A DNA stretch of 55,383 bases from Lachnoclostridium sp. UBA7215 (GTDB taxonomy: Bacteria > Bacillota > Clostridia > Lachnospirales > Lachnospiraceae): assembly GCA_002490465.1 (NCBI GenBank), contig DKUB01000003.1:5694-61076 (forward strand), in the 5' to 3' direction. The translations under genes were made by a program, and so were the position numbers. Below, piece after piece: positions 31,821 to 40,461 of the stretch (within the stretch, counting starts at the first letter, position 1; each line of letters begins with the position of its first letter). The notes under the pieces are model-generated. The model saw only the letters and a list, made by a program, of their open reading frames with translations, did no database searches and was not told the DNA's origin.

Positions 31821-32327
31821 TTATTTTGTGGCCGATAAAAACATTACCATACTTCTTCCTTCCATCTTAGCAGGCTTATCGATTACCGCAACATCCTCTA
31901 ACTTTTCAAAGAAAGAATCCAGAATATCCCTGCCAACATCTTTGTGTGCCATTTCACGTCCGCGGAACCGAAGGGAAACCTTAATCTTTGCTCCCTTTGA
32001 TAAGAATTTACGCGCCTGATTTACTTTCGTATTCAGATCGTTCGTATCAATGTTGGGTGAAAGACGAATTTCCTTCGTCTCAACTATTCTCTGCTTCTTT
32101 TTTGCCTCTTTGGCTTTCCGGGCCAGCTCATAGCGGTACTTTCCATAGTCAATAATCTTACATACCGGCGGTTTTGCCGTAGGCGCAATTTTAACTAAAT
32201 CAAGATTTGAATCCTTTGCCTTAAAATAGGCTTCTTTTGCTGACATAATGCCAAGCTGCTCCCCGTCCGGGCCAATTACGCGGACTTCTTTGTCGCGAAT
32301 CTGCTCGTTAATCATTAAATCGCTTAT
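31821..32327 (-). CDS. infC: Translation initiation factor IF-3, probable AUA start
   Basis: Binds the 30S subunit, prevents premature joining and checks start codon and initiator tRNA. Both halves are intact: the N-domain (INEQIRDKEVRVIGPDGEQLGIMSAKEA), the lysine-rich linker and the C-domain (ETKEIRLSPNIDTNDLNTKVNQARKFLSKGAKIKVSLRFRGREMAH). The ATG at 32315 is 20 bases from AGGAGGT (32342-32336), which is too far. The in-frame ATA at 32327-32325 is exactly eight bases from it, giving Met-Ser-Asp-Leu-Met-Ile-Asn-Glu. infC genes of other bacteria use AUU, AUA or AUC so that IF3 limits its own synthesis. Confidence 0.95.
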   Translation of the reverse strand: MSDLMINEQIRDKEVRVIGPDGEQLGIMSAKEAYFKAKDSNLDLVKIAPTAKPPVCKIIDYGKYRYELARKAKEAKKKQRIVETKEIRLSPNIDTNDLNTKVNQARKFLSKGAKIKVSLRFRGREMAHKDVGRDILDSFFEKLEDVAVIDKPAKMEGRSMVMFLSATK

Positions 32328-32347
32328 TGTTCTTTACCTCCTAAAAT

Positions 32348-32475
32348 AAAAAAAGTAGATAACGGTTTCTACGAGCCGGCTATCCACATAAAAAATACCT
32401 TTACTTATCAAAAAAGTGGTTCTGACCATTACCACGTGATAGCATGTAAACTATGTGGCAAGGTGAGAGTGGATA
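32348..32475 (-). promoter_or_regulatory. infC leader with attenuator and antiterminator (L20-leader type)
   Basis: In transcript sense, GTGGATAGCCGG (32387-32376) pairs with CCGTTATCTAC (32365-32355) and is followed by seven T (32354-32348), just ahead of the infC ribosome site: an intrinsic terminator. Upstream TATCCAC (32475-32469) is complementary to the first seven bases of the terminator stem (GTGGATA), so an alternative antiterminator can form. The layout matches the L20-controlled leaders known in Bacillota; L20 binding itself is inferred. Confidence 0.8.
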
Positions 32476-32498
32476 ACTCTGCTTTTAACACCTGTAAT

Positions 32499-32527
32499 AG
32501 GATACCATAAGAAAAGACAGCTGTCAA
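32499..32527 (-). promoter_or_regulatory. Promoter of the infC-rpmI-rplT operon
   Basis: TTGACA (32527-32522), 17 bases, TATCCT (32504-32499) on the minus strand, upstream of the attenuator leader. Confidence 0.8.
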
Positions 32528-32566
32528 GACTTCGCAAAAATTTAGTTGCAACCTTTTAAAAAACTG

Positions 32567-32605
32567 TTGACATTATGATTTAATATGATATCATAATGAT
32601 ATCAA
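32567..32605 (+). promoter_or_regulatory. Promoter with repeated operator of the SPFH operon
   Basis: TTGACA (32567-32572), 16 bases, TATCAT (32589-32594). The palindromic ATGATATCA occurs at 32585-32593 and again at 32596-32604, 11 bp apart, so both face one side of the helix and cover the -10. This tandem short palindrome suits the ribbon-helix-helix protein encoded in the same operon (33685-33888). Confidence 0.75.
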
Positions 32606-32636
32606 TTAGAAACAATTCACAGAAAAGGAGGACAAC

Positions 32637-33656
32637 ATGAAAAATAACAACGTAGAAGAAAAATTTATACAGGGCAGGAAAAACGGACTGCTGATACTGT
32701 TACTGACTATCCTGCTATATGCCCTGGCACTAACAGGAATCATCACCGGTGGCATCTGTTTTGAAAACGGAGCAGCATCGTCCCATATGATAACACTTTT
32801 TATCATCAGTGTAATTTATGCGGTGCTTGGCTGGATACCACTGTGCGGACTCAAAATTTTAAAACCACAGGAAGCACTGGTTCTTACTTTATTTGGGAAA
32901 TACATCGGAACTCTCAAAGGGGACGGTTTCTATTTCGTCAACCCATTCTGTTCCGGTGTCAACCCCGCCTCTCGAACAAAGCTGAATCAGAGCGGCGATG
33001 TAAAAGGTACATCCGGCATAAGCAACGGACAGGATATCACGAACAAAAAGCTTTCCCTGAAAATCATGACACTCAATAACAGCCGGCAGAAAATCAATGA
33101 CTGCCTCGGCAATCCGATTGAAATCGGCATCGCTGTGACATGGCGGATTGTTGACACGGCAAAAGCGGTTTTTAATGTAGACAATTATAAAGAATTTCTG
33201 TCATTACAATGCGACAGCGCCCTGCGCAATATTGTGCGTCTTTACCCCTATGATGCCGCTCCTGATGTAGACACCACAGGCGATGGCGTGGCTGACGAGG
33301 GCAGCCTGCGGGGTTCCAGTGAAGTAGTTGCCGCAAGAATACGGGAGGAAATTCAAAACAGAGTAAATGAGGCGGGTATTGAAATTATAGAAGCAAGAAT
33401 CACATATCTTGCCTATGCACCCGAAATTGCAGCAGTGATGTTGCAGAGACAGCAGGCATCTGCTATTATTGATGCAAGGAAAATGATTGTGGACGGCGCC
33501 GTAGGCATGGTGGAAATGGCATTGGAACGGCTTAGTGAAAACCACACAGTAGAACTGGACGAAGAGCGCAAGGCCGCAATGGTCTCCAATCTGCTGGTCG
33601 TCCTGTGCGGCAACCACGATGCTCAACCTATTGTTAATTCCGGCAGCCTTTACTAA
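32637..33656 (+). CDS. SPFH/band-7 domain membrane protein
   Basis: A 339-residue membrane scaffold protein. Two helices (about 17-40 and 52-73) precede the SPFH domain (LKPQEALVLTLFGKYIGTLKGDGFYFVNPF...), which runs to about residue 260 and includes VTWRIVDTAKAVFNVDNYKEFLSLQCDSALRNIV. A helical region with QRQQASAIIDARKMIVDGAVGMVEMAL follows. Such proteins form ring-like assemblies in membrane microdomains. ATG follows AAAAGGAGGACAAC. It is the first gene of a three-gene unit with an RHH regulator and a DUF2752 protein. Confidence 0.87.
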   Translation: MKNNNVEEKFIQGRKNGLLILLLTILLYALALTGIITGGICFENGAASSHMITLFIISVIYAVLGWIPLCGLKILKPQEALVLTLFGKYIGTLKGDGFYFVNPFCSGVNPASRTKLNQSGDVKGTSGISNGQDITNKKLSLKIMTLNNSRQKINDCLGNPIEIGIAVTWRIVDTAKAVFNVDNYKEFLSLQCDSALRNIVRLYPYDAAPDVDTTGDGVADEGSLRGSSEVVAARIREEIQNRVNEAGIEIIEARITYLAYAPEIAAVMLQRQQASAIIDARKMIVDGAVGMVEMALERLSENHTVELDEERKAAMVSNLLVVLCGNHDAQPIVNSGSLY

Positions 33657-33684
33657 AAAACTTTAAAACAGAACGGGGGATTCT

Positions 33685-33888
33685 ATGGGCAATACTGGTA
33701 AAAAACAAGTACCCCTCAGATTATCTGCAAAACTTTATGATGCCATCGCTTCATGGGCGGAGGATGACTTCCGCTCCGTGAACGGCCAGATTGAATATCT
33801 TCTGACCGAATGCGTCAGGCAACGCAAAAAAAACGGCAAATATGTATCGGATGAGATTGATGTGCCACCAAAACTGGATATAAAATAG
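33685..33888 (+). CDS. Arc-like ribbon-helix-helix DNA-binding protein
   Basis: A 67-residue protein with the beta strand KKQVPLRLSAKLYDAIASWAEDDFRSVNGQIEYLLTECV, the Arc/MetJ-type fold in which a strand inserts in the major groove and two helices dimerise. It probably represses its own operon through the ATGATATCA pair at 32585-32604. The ATG follows GGGGG at 33675-33679. No toxin gene is next to it, so an antitoxin role is not supported. Confidence 0.82.
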   Translation: MGNTGKKQVPLRLSAKLYDAIASWAEDDFRSVNGQIEYLLTECVRQRKKNGKYVSDEIDVPPKLDIK

Positions 33889-33914
33889 ATGTATTTTGAA
33901 AGGGAATGAGAAAT

Positions 33915-34349
33915 ATGAACCGGACAGACAGGGTCTTTTTTGCCATCGGCTGGCTGCTCTATGCACTTCTGGCAATTGTGGCCATTTTACAAAAAACAGA
34001 TATGTTTTTCCTGACTGAAATTCCCGCGACATGCTCTTTCCGGTATGTCACGGGACTATACTGCCCCGGCTGTGGCGGCACACATGCGATTGTATCCCTT
34101 GCATCCGGGCATTTGCTCGAAAGTTTTTTATATCATCCATTTGTCCCCTATACGGCAGCATGTTTCTCCATTTTTCTTCTATGGAATAGTGCCTGTCTTC
34201 TGATAGAGAATTTTCATCCTTTACAAATCCTACAAAAAAAAGCGGGCAGAGCCCGCTTTGTCCATTTCCATATCCTCTACGTCTATGTCGGAATAGGAAT
34301 TATCTTCCTGCAATGGATTATAAAAAATATTTTATTATTTATTTCATAA
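33915..34349 (+). CDS. DUF2752 membrane protein (second copy)
   Basis: A 144-residue membrane protein with the YCPGCGGTHAIVSLASGH signature and helices at about 8-26, 75-95 and 115-135. It resembles the gene at 8014-8406 in plan but differs in sequence (GCGGTHA here, GCGITRA there). The second ATG (33915) is chosen because AGGGA touches the first. The 3' part of this gene contains, on the other strand, the terminator of the convergent thrS/DUF4190 operon (34234-34259). Function unknown. Confidence 0.8.
   Translation: MNRTDRVFFAIGWLLYALLAIVAILQKTDMFFLTEIPATCSFRYVTGLYCPGCGGTHAIVSLASGHLLESFLYHPFVPYTAACFSIFLLWNSACLLIENFHPLQILQKKAGRARFVHFHILYVYVGIGIIFLQWIIKNILLFIS
34234..34259 (-). terminator. 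Terminator of the thrS-DUF4190 operon inside a convergent gene
   Basis: AAAGCGGGC (34239-34247) and GCCCGCTTT (34251-34259) form a 9-bp stem followed on the minus strand by eight T (34241-34234). It lies wholly inside the coding sequence of the plus-strand DUF2752 gene, about 110 bases past the DUF4190 stop. Confidence 0.85.
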
Positions 34350-34370
34350 CCAGCCTGACCTGAAACGAAA

Positions 34371-34760
34371 TCAATTTACCATTCCGCTGATATCCATTTT
34401 GAAAAACTGCTGCAGCCACTGTTCAATCTGATGCGGATCATCCGGATCAATATACTGAATCTGTGACAGGTTATACAGTGTTACATTGTCCCAGTTAATA
34501 AGAGAAATAAAATACATAAGGACTACCAGGGCCATCACAATACCGACAACTCCGAGAACCAGGCCGATCGCCCCCATAATGCGCGCCCTTCCCTCACCGG
34601 AAATCACCGAAATAACACCGAAAATCACAGCAATCAATCCAGGTATAATGCCAAGGCCATACGCCCAGCAGCAAAGCAGGGACAACCCGCCAAGAACCAG
34701 AGAGGCAATTGCCAGCCCCTGCCGTTTCACTGTTTTATTTCCCTGTATTTGATATTCCAT
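34371..34760 (-). CDS. DUF4190-type small membrane protein
   Basis: A 129-residue protein with a cytoplasmic N-terminus, helices at about 15-47 (GLAIASLVLGGLSLLCCWAYGLGIIPGLIAVIFG) and 60-88, then a C-terminal segment containing IDPDDPHQIEQWLQQFFKMD. The first half matches the DUF4190 pattern. It is five bases from the neighbouring DUF4190 gene and probably reads through from thrS. Function unknown. Confidence 0.72.
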   Translation of the reverse strand: MEYQIQGNKTVKRQGLAIASLVLGGLSLLCCWAYGLGIIPGLIAVIFGVISVISGEGRARIMGAIGLVLGVVGIVMALVVLMYFISLINWDNVTLYNLSQIQYIDPDDPHQIEQWLQQFFKMDISGMVN

Positions 34761-34765
34761 TCTCC

Positions 34766-35065
34766 CTACCCCCTATTCATGTAAAATGATGTGGAGGCAA
34801 TATCTCCCGCAGCAATCCCGGAATAAACAAGGATATACATAACAGCCACCGCTATTCCCATGGCAATTCCTACGCCGCCTACAACAATACCGGCAATCGC
34901 CACATCACTTTTGGGAACTTTGTTATCCCGCATGGCCAATATACCAAGAATAACCGCTGCAATCCCCAAAATCATTCCCACATACCAGATACAGCAGCAT
35001 ATAATGGACAGACAGGCGAGTACCAGAGATATAATCGCCTTAACATTTGTTTTATTTTCCTGCAT
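34766..35065 (-). CDS. DUF4190-type small membrane protein
   Basis: A 99-residue protein, nearly all membrane-embedded (AIISLVLACLSIICCCIWYVGMILGIAAVILGILAM, then AIAGIVVGGVGIAMGIAVAVMYILVYSGI). It is a shorter paralogue of the next gene; both have Cys-rich first helices (ICCC and LCCW). ATG follows GGAGG; the gene begins 24 bases after the thrS stop. Confidence 0.72.
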   Translation of the reverse strand: MQENKTNVKAIISLVLACLSIICCCIWYVGMILGIAAVILGILAMRDNKVPKSDVAIAGIVVGGVGIAMGIAVAVMYILVYSGIAAGDIASTSFYMNRG

Positions 35066-35089
35066 TTGTTTTTTCCTCCATATTTCCAG

Positions 35090-37042
35090 TTAGTTTTCTG
35101 TCTCTGTCTTGCGGATTTCCTTTGTATTGATTTCTTTGAGGACTGCCTCTAAAAAGACTTCCAGAGACTTCTGACCCTCGTCACCCAAAAAGCGGCTGCG
35201 GACCGATACGGTATTTTCCTCTTCCTCTTTCTGTCCGACAACTAACATATACGGAACCTTTTTCAGACGCGCCTCACGGATTTTATATCCGATTTTCTCA
35301 GAGCGCTCATCCACTGTACTGCGTATCCCGTTTTCAAACAAAGTCTTCTGCACTTGATTGGCATAATCCAGGTATTTTTCAGAAATCGGAAGAACACGCA
35401 CCTGCTCCGGCGCAAGCCATGTGGGGAAGGCGCCCGCATATTTCTCAATAAGCCAGGCTAACGTCCTCTCATAACATCCGAGGGAAGTTCTGTGAATAAT
35501 ATAAGGCCGTACTTTTTCACCCTTTTCATCAATATAATACATATCAAACTGCTCGGCAAGAAGCGCATCCCACTGTATGGTAATCATCGTGTCCTCTTTA
35601 CCATAAACATTTTTAGCATTAATATCTACTTTTGGCCCGTAAAACGCAGCTTCCCCTACCTCTTCGGTAAATGGAATGTTCAATTCATTGAGCATATTCC
35701 GGATATGTCCCTCTGTCTCCTCCCATACTTCCGGTTCTCCGATATACTTCTCACGGTTTTCCGGATCCCATTTCGAGAGGTGATAAGTCACATCCTCCTC
35801 CACGCCGAGTACCTGCAGACAATACTGGGCCAGAGCGATACAGTCTTTAAATTCCTGAACCATCTGGTCCGGGCGCACAATTAAATGCCCTTCTGATATC
35901 GTAAACTGGCGCACGCGGGTAAGTCCGTGCATTTCTCCAGAGTCCTCATTCCGAAACAGTGTAGAAGTCTCACCATAACGGCATGGCAGATCACGGTAAG
36001 ATTTCTGGCTGGCCTTGTACACATAATACTGGAATGGACATGTCATTGGGCGGAGGGCGTATACCTCTTTATCTTTCTCCTCATCCCCGAGTACAAACAT
36101 TCCTTCCTTGTAATGATCCCAGTGGCCGGACATTTTGTACAAATCTGATTTTGCCATAAGAGGAGTCTTTGTTCTAACATAACCTCTTTTCTCCTCTTCA
36201 TCCTCGATCCAGCGCTGCAGAGTGTTGATAATCTGTACACCCTTTGGCATAATCAGCGGCAGGCCCTGCCCAATTACATCAACGGTTGTAAATAATTCCA
36301 GTTCCCGTCCAAGTTTGTTATGGTCACGTTTTTTAATTTCTTCCAAGTGCTCCAGATGGGCATCTAAATCTGCTTTCTTTGTAAAAGCTGTACCGTATAC
36401 ACGGGTCAGCATTTTATTTTTTTCGCTTCCTCTCCAATAAGCTCCGGAAGAAGAAATCAACTTAACTGCTTTCAGCGGTTTTGTACTCATTAAATGAGGT
36501 CCGGCACAGAGGTCTGTAAACTCTCCCTGCTTATAAAAGGAAATTTCTGCATCTTCCGGCAGATCCTCAATTAATTCTACTTTATATGGCTCGTCCCTCT
36601 CCTGCATCAACTTGATTGCCTCGTTTCTCGGCAGAGTAAAGCGTTCAATAGACGCGCCCTCTTTTATGACTTTTTTAATTTCCTTTTCAATGTTGTCAAG
36701 CGCCTCCCTGTCCAGGGACTCCATATCAAAATCATAATAAAATCCATCATCGATGGATGGACCGATCGCACATTTCGCATCCGGGTACAGCCTCTTTACT
36801 GCCTGCGCCAATACATGGGAAGCGGTATGGCGGTATGCTGCTCTTCCTCCCTCGCTGTCAAATGTGAGTATATTCAGCTCATGGTCGCCGTCAGCCACTG
36901 TCCTCAAATCTACAACTTTTCCGTCCAGCTCCGCTGCACAGGCCACTCTCGCCAGTCCCTCGCTGATATCCTTTGCAATATCGATAATCGGCATTGCCTG
37001 GGCATATTCTTTGACAGAACCGTCTTTTAATGTAATCTTCAT
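35090..37042 (-). CDS. thrS: Threonine--tRNA ligase
   Basis: Class II synthetase charging tRNA-Thr, 650 residues. Domains in order: TGS (MKITLKDGSVKEYAQAMPI), editing domain (RHTASHVLAQAVKRLYPDAKCAIGP with the HxxxH zinc/editing motif and CAGPHL), the class II core with motif 2 (RYGETSTLFRNEDSGEMHGLTRVRQFT) and motif 3 (GCYERTLAWLIEKY), and the anticodon-binding domain. The ATG at 37042 is chosen because GGATATGAGGAC precedes it and upstream codons would lie in the promoter. No T-box leader is present in the short upstream gap. Confidence 0.97.
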   Translation of the reverse strand: MKITLKDGSVKEYAQAMPIIDIAKDISEGLARVACAAELDGKVVDLRTVADGDHELNILTFDSEGGRAAYRHTASHVLAQAVKRLYPDAKCAIGPSIDDGFYYDFDMESLDREALDNIEKEIKKVIKEGASIERFTLPRNEAIKLMQERDEPYKVELIEDLPEDAEISFYKQGEFTDLCAGPHLMSTKPLKAVKLISSSGAYWRGSEKNKMLTRVYGTAFTKKADLDAHLEHLEEIKKRDHNKLGRELELFTTVDVIGQGLPLIMPKGVQIINTLQRWIEDEEEKRGYVRTKTPLMAKSDLYKMSGHWDHYKEGMFVLGDEEKDKEVYALRPMTCPFQYYVYKASQKSYRDLPCRYGETSTLFRNEDSGEMHGLTRVRQFTISEGHLIVRPDQMVQEFKDCIALAQYCLQVLGVEEDVTYHLSKWDPENREKYIGEPEVWEETEGHIRNMLNELNIPFTEEVGEAAFYGPKVDINAKNVYGKEDTMITIQWDALLAEQFDMYYIDEKGEKVRPYIIHRTSLGCYERTLAWLIEKYAGAFPTWLAPEQVRVLPISEKYLDYANQVQKTLFENGIRSTVDERSEKIGYKIREARLKKVPYMLVVGQKEEEENTVSVRSRFLGDEGQKSLEVFLEAVLKEINTKEIRKTETEN

Positions 37043-37067
37043 GTCCTCATATCCTTTCTTTTCAATA

Positions 37068-37096
37068 ATAGTATTCCCCGAAGCAAAAAATGTCAA
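37068..37096 (-). promoter_or_regulatory. Promoter of thrS
   Basis: TTGACA (37096-37091), 17 bases, TACTAT (37073-37068) on the minus strand, about 26 bases before the ATG. The leader is too short for a T-box riboswitch. Confidence 0.75.
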
Positions 37097-37161
37097 CCAA
37101 TTTTTGAATGTTGTCCAGGCAATCACTTAGTTATTTGCGGTGTGCAGGCGGCAATACCGTA

Positions 37162-40100
37162 CTATTCCCTGTCCGGCATAACACTCCCTGTATCTTCCAA
37201 TAACGCCAGCAGTTCTTCTCTGCTGAACCCGGCCGTCCCGACCTGCTCCCCTCCGAGTACCTGTTCGGCAAGTTCTTTTTTCATTTCCTGCAATTTTAAT
37301 ATTTTTTCTTCAATGGTATGTTTCATAACAAGCTTGTACACCGTTACTACCTGTGTCTGCCCAATACGATGGGCACGGTCTGTTGCCTGGTTCTGCACTG
37401 CCAGATTCCACCACGGGTCATAGTGAATGACAACATCTGCTGCCGTCAGGTTCAGGCCAGTCCCCCCTGCCTTTAACGAAATACAAAACACAGAAGTGTC
37501 ATCCCTGTTGAACCGGTCCACAAGCTGAATCCTTTTCTCTTTCCCTGTATTTCCCGTGAGCGTGTAAAATGTAATTCCCCTCTCATCCAGCTTCTCCTGC
37601 AGCAACTGCAGCATGGAAGTAAACTGTGAAAACAGCAAAATTTTATGCCCGCCCTGCACTGCATTTTCTACCAGCTCCAGGCATACCTCCATCTTCTGGG
37701 CATTGCCCTCATAGTTTTCATAAACCAAACCCGGATCACAGCATATCTGGCGCAGCCTTGTAAGCTCCGAAAGGATTTCTATTTTAGAAGTTTTAAATTC
37801 CTGTTCGTCTTTTTGCTCTAACATCATCTTAATACGCTGTGCATGTGCTCCATACAGTTTCTTCTGCTCTCCCTCCAGCGGCGCATAAACATGTTCTTCC
37901 AGCTTTTCAGGCAGGTCTTTGAGAACTTCCCGCTTTAAGCGCCTCAGCACAAAGGGACCTATCATTTTCTGAAGGTGCAACAATATATTTTCATCCCGGT
38001 TTTGTACAATTGGAATTTCTATTTCTTCACGAAACCTCTGATATGTGTATAAAAATCCCGGCATGAGATAATCAAAAATACTCCAAAGCTCACTCAGCCT
38101 GTTTTCCATCGGCGTACCCGTCAGGGCAAGGCGGAAGGACGCCTGAATTTTCTTTACTGCATGGGCAAGTTTTGTATTGTGGTTTTTAATGTACTGCGCC
38201 TCATCAATCACCTGACAAAAAAATGGAATTCCCCTGTAACATTCTATATCCCGGCGCAGCAGGTCATAGGATGTCAGAAGAATATCCCTGCTGCCGGATT
38301 CACTAATTATACATTTGCGCTCGGACGCCTTTCCTGCCACAATTCTCACATTAAGCTCCGGTGCAAAACGAAACAGCTCATTCTGCCAGTTAAACACGAG
38401 GGAAGCGGGAACAATAATCAGGGTTCGGCGGTTTTCCCCTTCCCTGGCAGCCGCCATTTCAGATAACAGCAGTGCCGTGACCTGCAGCGTCTTTCCAAGG
38501 CCCATATCATCTGCAAGAATTCCACCAAACCCATGGCGGCACAACACTTTCAACCAGGAAAATCCCTGCTTTTGATATGGACGCAATATTCCGTCCAGGG
38601 AGGGCGGTACGGGATAATTGGAGTCCCAATCGTCCTCTATCGAGCGTACAAAGTTCCGAAAAGCCTTATTTCTCTCAAAGACAAAGGCCTGTCCCCGGCT
38701 CTTCTGCCCTTTATCATCCAAATACAAAGCACGGTATTTCGGCACAGTAACCGCATCTTTTTTGAGCTGACTGACCGTCAGGTTCAAATCCCGCCGGATA
38801 TCCTGCAAAACAGCAATTCCGTCATCATCAAGATGTACAAACTCTCCATTTTTCAAACGGTAATATTTTTTCTTTATCTGGTACTTCGAGAGTATCTCTA
38901 TTAATTCTCCCTTTGTCAGTTCTTCAGATGAAAAAGACAATTCCAGCGCATCTCCTGCCAGAGAGACACCAAGGGTCACATGCGGGTTTTCACGAACCTT
39001 AATCCGCTTGATGGCATCAGAGACAAATACTCTTCCTATCCGGCAAAAAGCCTGTATTCCCTCTGTCAAAAGAGCATATAGAAGCTCTTCGTCACCTGCT
39101 AATGCCATGCTTCTCTCCCGATTGTCAAAAGCATTCGCATAGCGGGATACCAGTTGCCTCACAGATGCTTCCCCTGCTAAATCCCGGATTCCGGACAGCG
39201 TATCATCAAATACTGAGAAGCGCTTTTCCCCATAGATTGCCTCTACACGAAAAAGAACTAAGTCCTTATTGGGAGCATCTAAATAAAATTCATAACGGGC
39301 GCTCTCAACACCATAATCAGATATATGGAAGGATTCTTTTTCACAGTCAAAAACACCTTCTAACTCCGGAAGTAAATCCCGGCAGAATGCCGGAGCGTCA
39401 TCCCCGTCAATAAATACAGTCCGGCTATGATTCTTCATCATAAAATCAAGAAAATCCTCTACCATGCCAAGCGGCTGGATGGGCTCCAGAAAAATCCGGC
39501 CGTCACGGAAAAAGATATAGTTCCCGTTTCCCTTATAATCAGCGCACTCCGATAATTCTACCTCTATTCCACCTGATACACCCCGGATATATACTTTTCC
39601 CGGCAACTGGACATCTGCCACCTGCCATACGGATTTGCCCTGCTTATACTCCTCAATAGAAAATGGCCGGTGTTCCATTGCCAGCAAGAACTTCTCTAAG
39701 TCCACTTCATCCAGCTCCATCTTCCGAACGTCAGCCGCCCCGGTATAATAGGAACCGCCCAGGTATTTCTTTGTATTCCTCTCCTCGTACCGATGTGCCC
39801 ACCAGAGGATGAAATCAACCAGTGGCCTGGATTCCTCATCAAACGCCTCCCTCGTATGGACAAAAGAGAGCTGTTTTCCATATTCATATTCCTTTCCCTC
39901 TTTCAGACAATCCGCAAGTTGCAAAACATTTTTCACAACATAATTCCTGTCTGCACCAATTTTAAACTCCAGTGAAAAGTGATAGTTTTTCCAAACAAAT
40001 GGTGTTAAATGCACTTTTCCGTGCAGATTGCTCTGAATCACCGGAAGTGCTTTTACCCTTGCTCTCTTCTGGAGAATTTCCTGCAACAAAACCGGGGTAT

Positions 40101-40461
40101 GGCCTCTCCTTTTTGAGTTTTCGTTTGCTATTTCATCCAAATGGCCGCCCTTTTCCCCCTGATACTTAATTTCCCGGTATTTCAACAGCGCTGCCACACA
40201 GTGTTTACATAAACTCGGATAGGCGTCATAGGCGGGACATTCACAATAATAATCCCGAATCATATTATCTTCGGGATTCAGCTCAACCTCAGACAGATAA
40301 ACATTTCTTCCGCTTCCCTTTACATTCGCTGAAATTGCCTCTGCTCCGTCCTCTGAAGTCTTGACTTCACAGGATAGCACCCGGCCCTCCATATAAATCC
40401 GTTTTCCCCTCTCATAGCTTACCGGACGAGTCCATTTGCGTATATCAAACCTCTGCCCCAC
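37162..40461 (-). CDS. SNF2 family helicase with SWIM zinc finger
   Basis: A 1,099-residue DNA translocase. The SWIM zinc motif is near residues 70-95 (YYCECPAYDAYPSLCKHCVAALL, CxC...CxxH). A long helicase-associated region follows. The SNF2 ATPase begins near residue 625: LRPYQKQGFSWLKVLCRHGFGGILADDMGLGKTLQ (Walker A), DEAQYIKN (the DExH box) and ALTGTPMENRLSELWSIFDYL. The C-terminal helicase half has LLFSQFTSML, SLKAGGTGLNLTAADVVIHYDPWWN and DRAHRIGQ. The GTG at 40461 follows GGAGGTGAATTGA. It overlaps the CGCAxxGCC gene by 17 bases. Role is probably remodelling or repair. Confidence 0.92.
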   Translation of the reverse strand: MGQRFDIRKWTRPVSYERGKRIYMEGRVLSCEVKTSEDGAEAISANVKGSGRNVYLSEVELNPEDNMIRDYYCECPAYDAYPSLCKHCVAALLKYREIKYQGEKGGHLDEIANENSKRRGHTPVLLQEILQKRARVKALPVIQSNLHGKVHLTPFVWKNYHFSLEFKIGADRNYVVKNVLQLADCLKEGKEYEYGKQLSFVHTREAFDEESRPLVDFILWWAHRYEERNTKKYLGGSYYTGAADVRKMELDEVDLEKFLLAMEHRPFSIEEYKQGKSVWQVADVQLPGKVYIRGVSGGIEVELSECADYKGNGNYIFFRDGRIFLEPIQPLGMVEDFLDFMMKNHSRTVFIDGDDAPAFCRDLLPELEGVFDCEKESFHISDYGVESARYEFYLDAPNKDLVLFRVEAIYGEKRFSVFDDTLSGIRDLAGEASVRQLVSRYANAFDNRERSMALAGDEELLYALLTEGIQAFCRIGRVFVSDAIKRIKVRENPHVTLGVSLAGDALELSFSSEELTKGELIEILSKYQIKKKYYRLKNGEFVHLDDDGIAVLQDIRRDLNLTVSQLKKDAVTVPKYRALYLDDKGQKSRGQAFVFERNKAFRNFVRSIEDDWDSNYPVPPSLDGILRPYQKQGFSWLKVLCRHGFGGILADDMGLGKTLQVTALLLSEMAAAREGENRRTLIIVPASLVFNWQNELFRFAPELNVRIVAGKASERKCIISESGSRDILLTSYDLLRRDIECYRGIPFFCQVIDEAQYIKNHNTKLAHAVKKIQASFRLALTGTPMENRLSELWSIFDYLMPGFLYTYQRFREEIEIPIVQNRDENILLHLQKMIGPFVLRRLKREVLKDLPEKLEEHVYAPLEGEQKKLYGAHAQRIKMMLEQKDEQEFKTSKIEILSELTRLRQICCDPGLVYENYEGNAQKMEVCLELVENAVQGGHKILLFSQFTSMLQLLQEKLDERGITFYTLTGNTGKEKRIQLVDRFNRDDTSVFCISLKAGGTGLNLTAADVVIHYDPWWNLAVQNQATDRAHRIGQTQVVTVYKLVMKHTIEEKILKLQEMKKELAEQVLGGEQVGTAGFSREELLALLEDTGSVMPDRE

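Noticed and set aside
36990..37161. T-box riboswitch upstream of thrS
   Set aside because: The promoter lies about 26 bases from the ATG, and the gap to the helicase gene is too short for a T-box.
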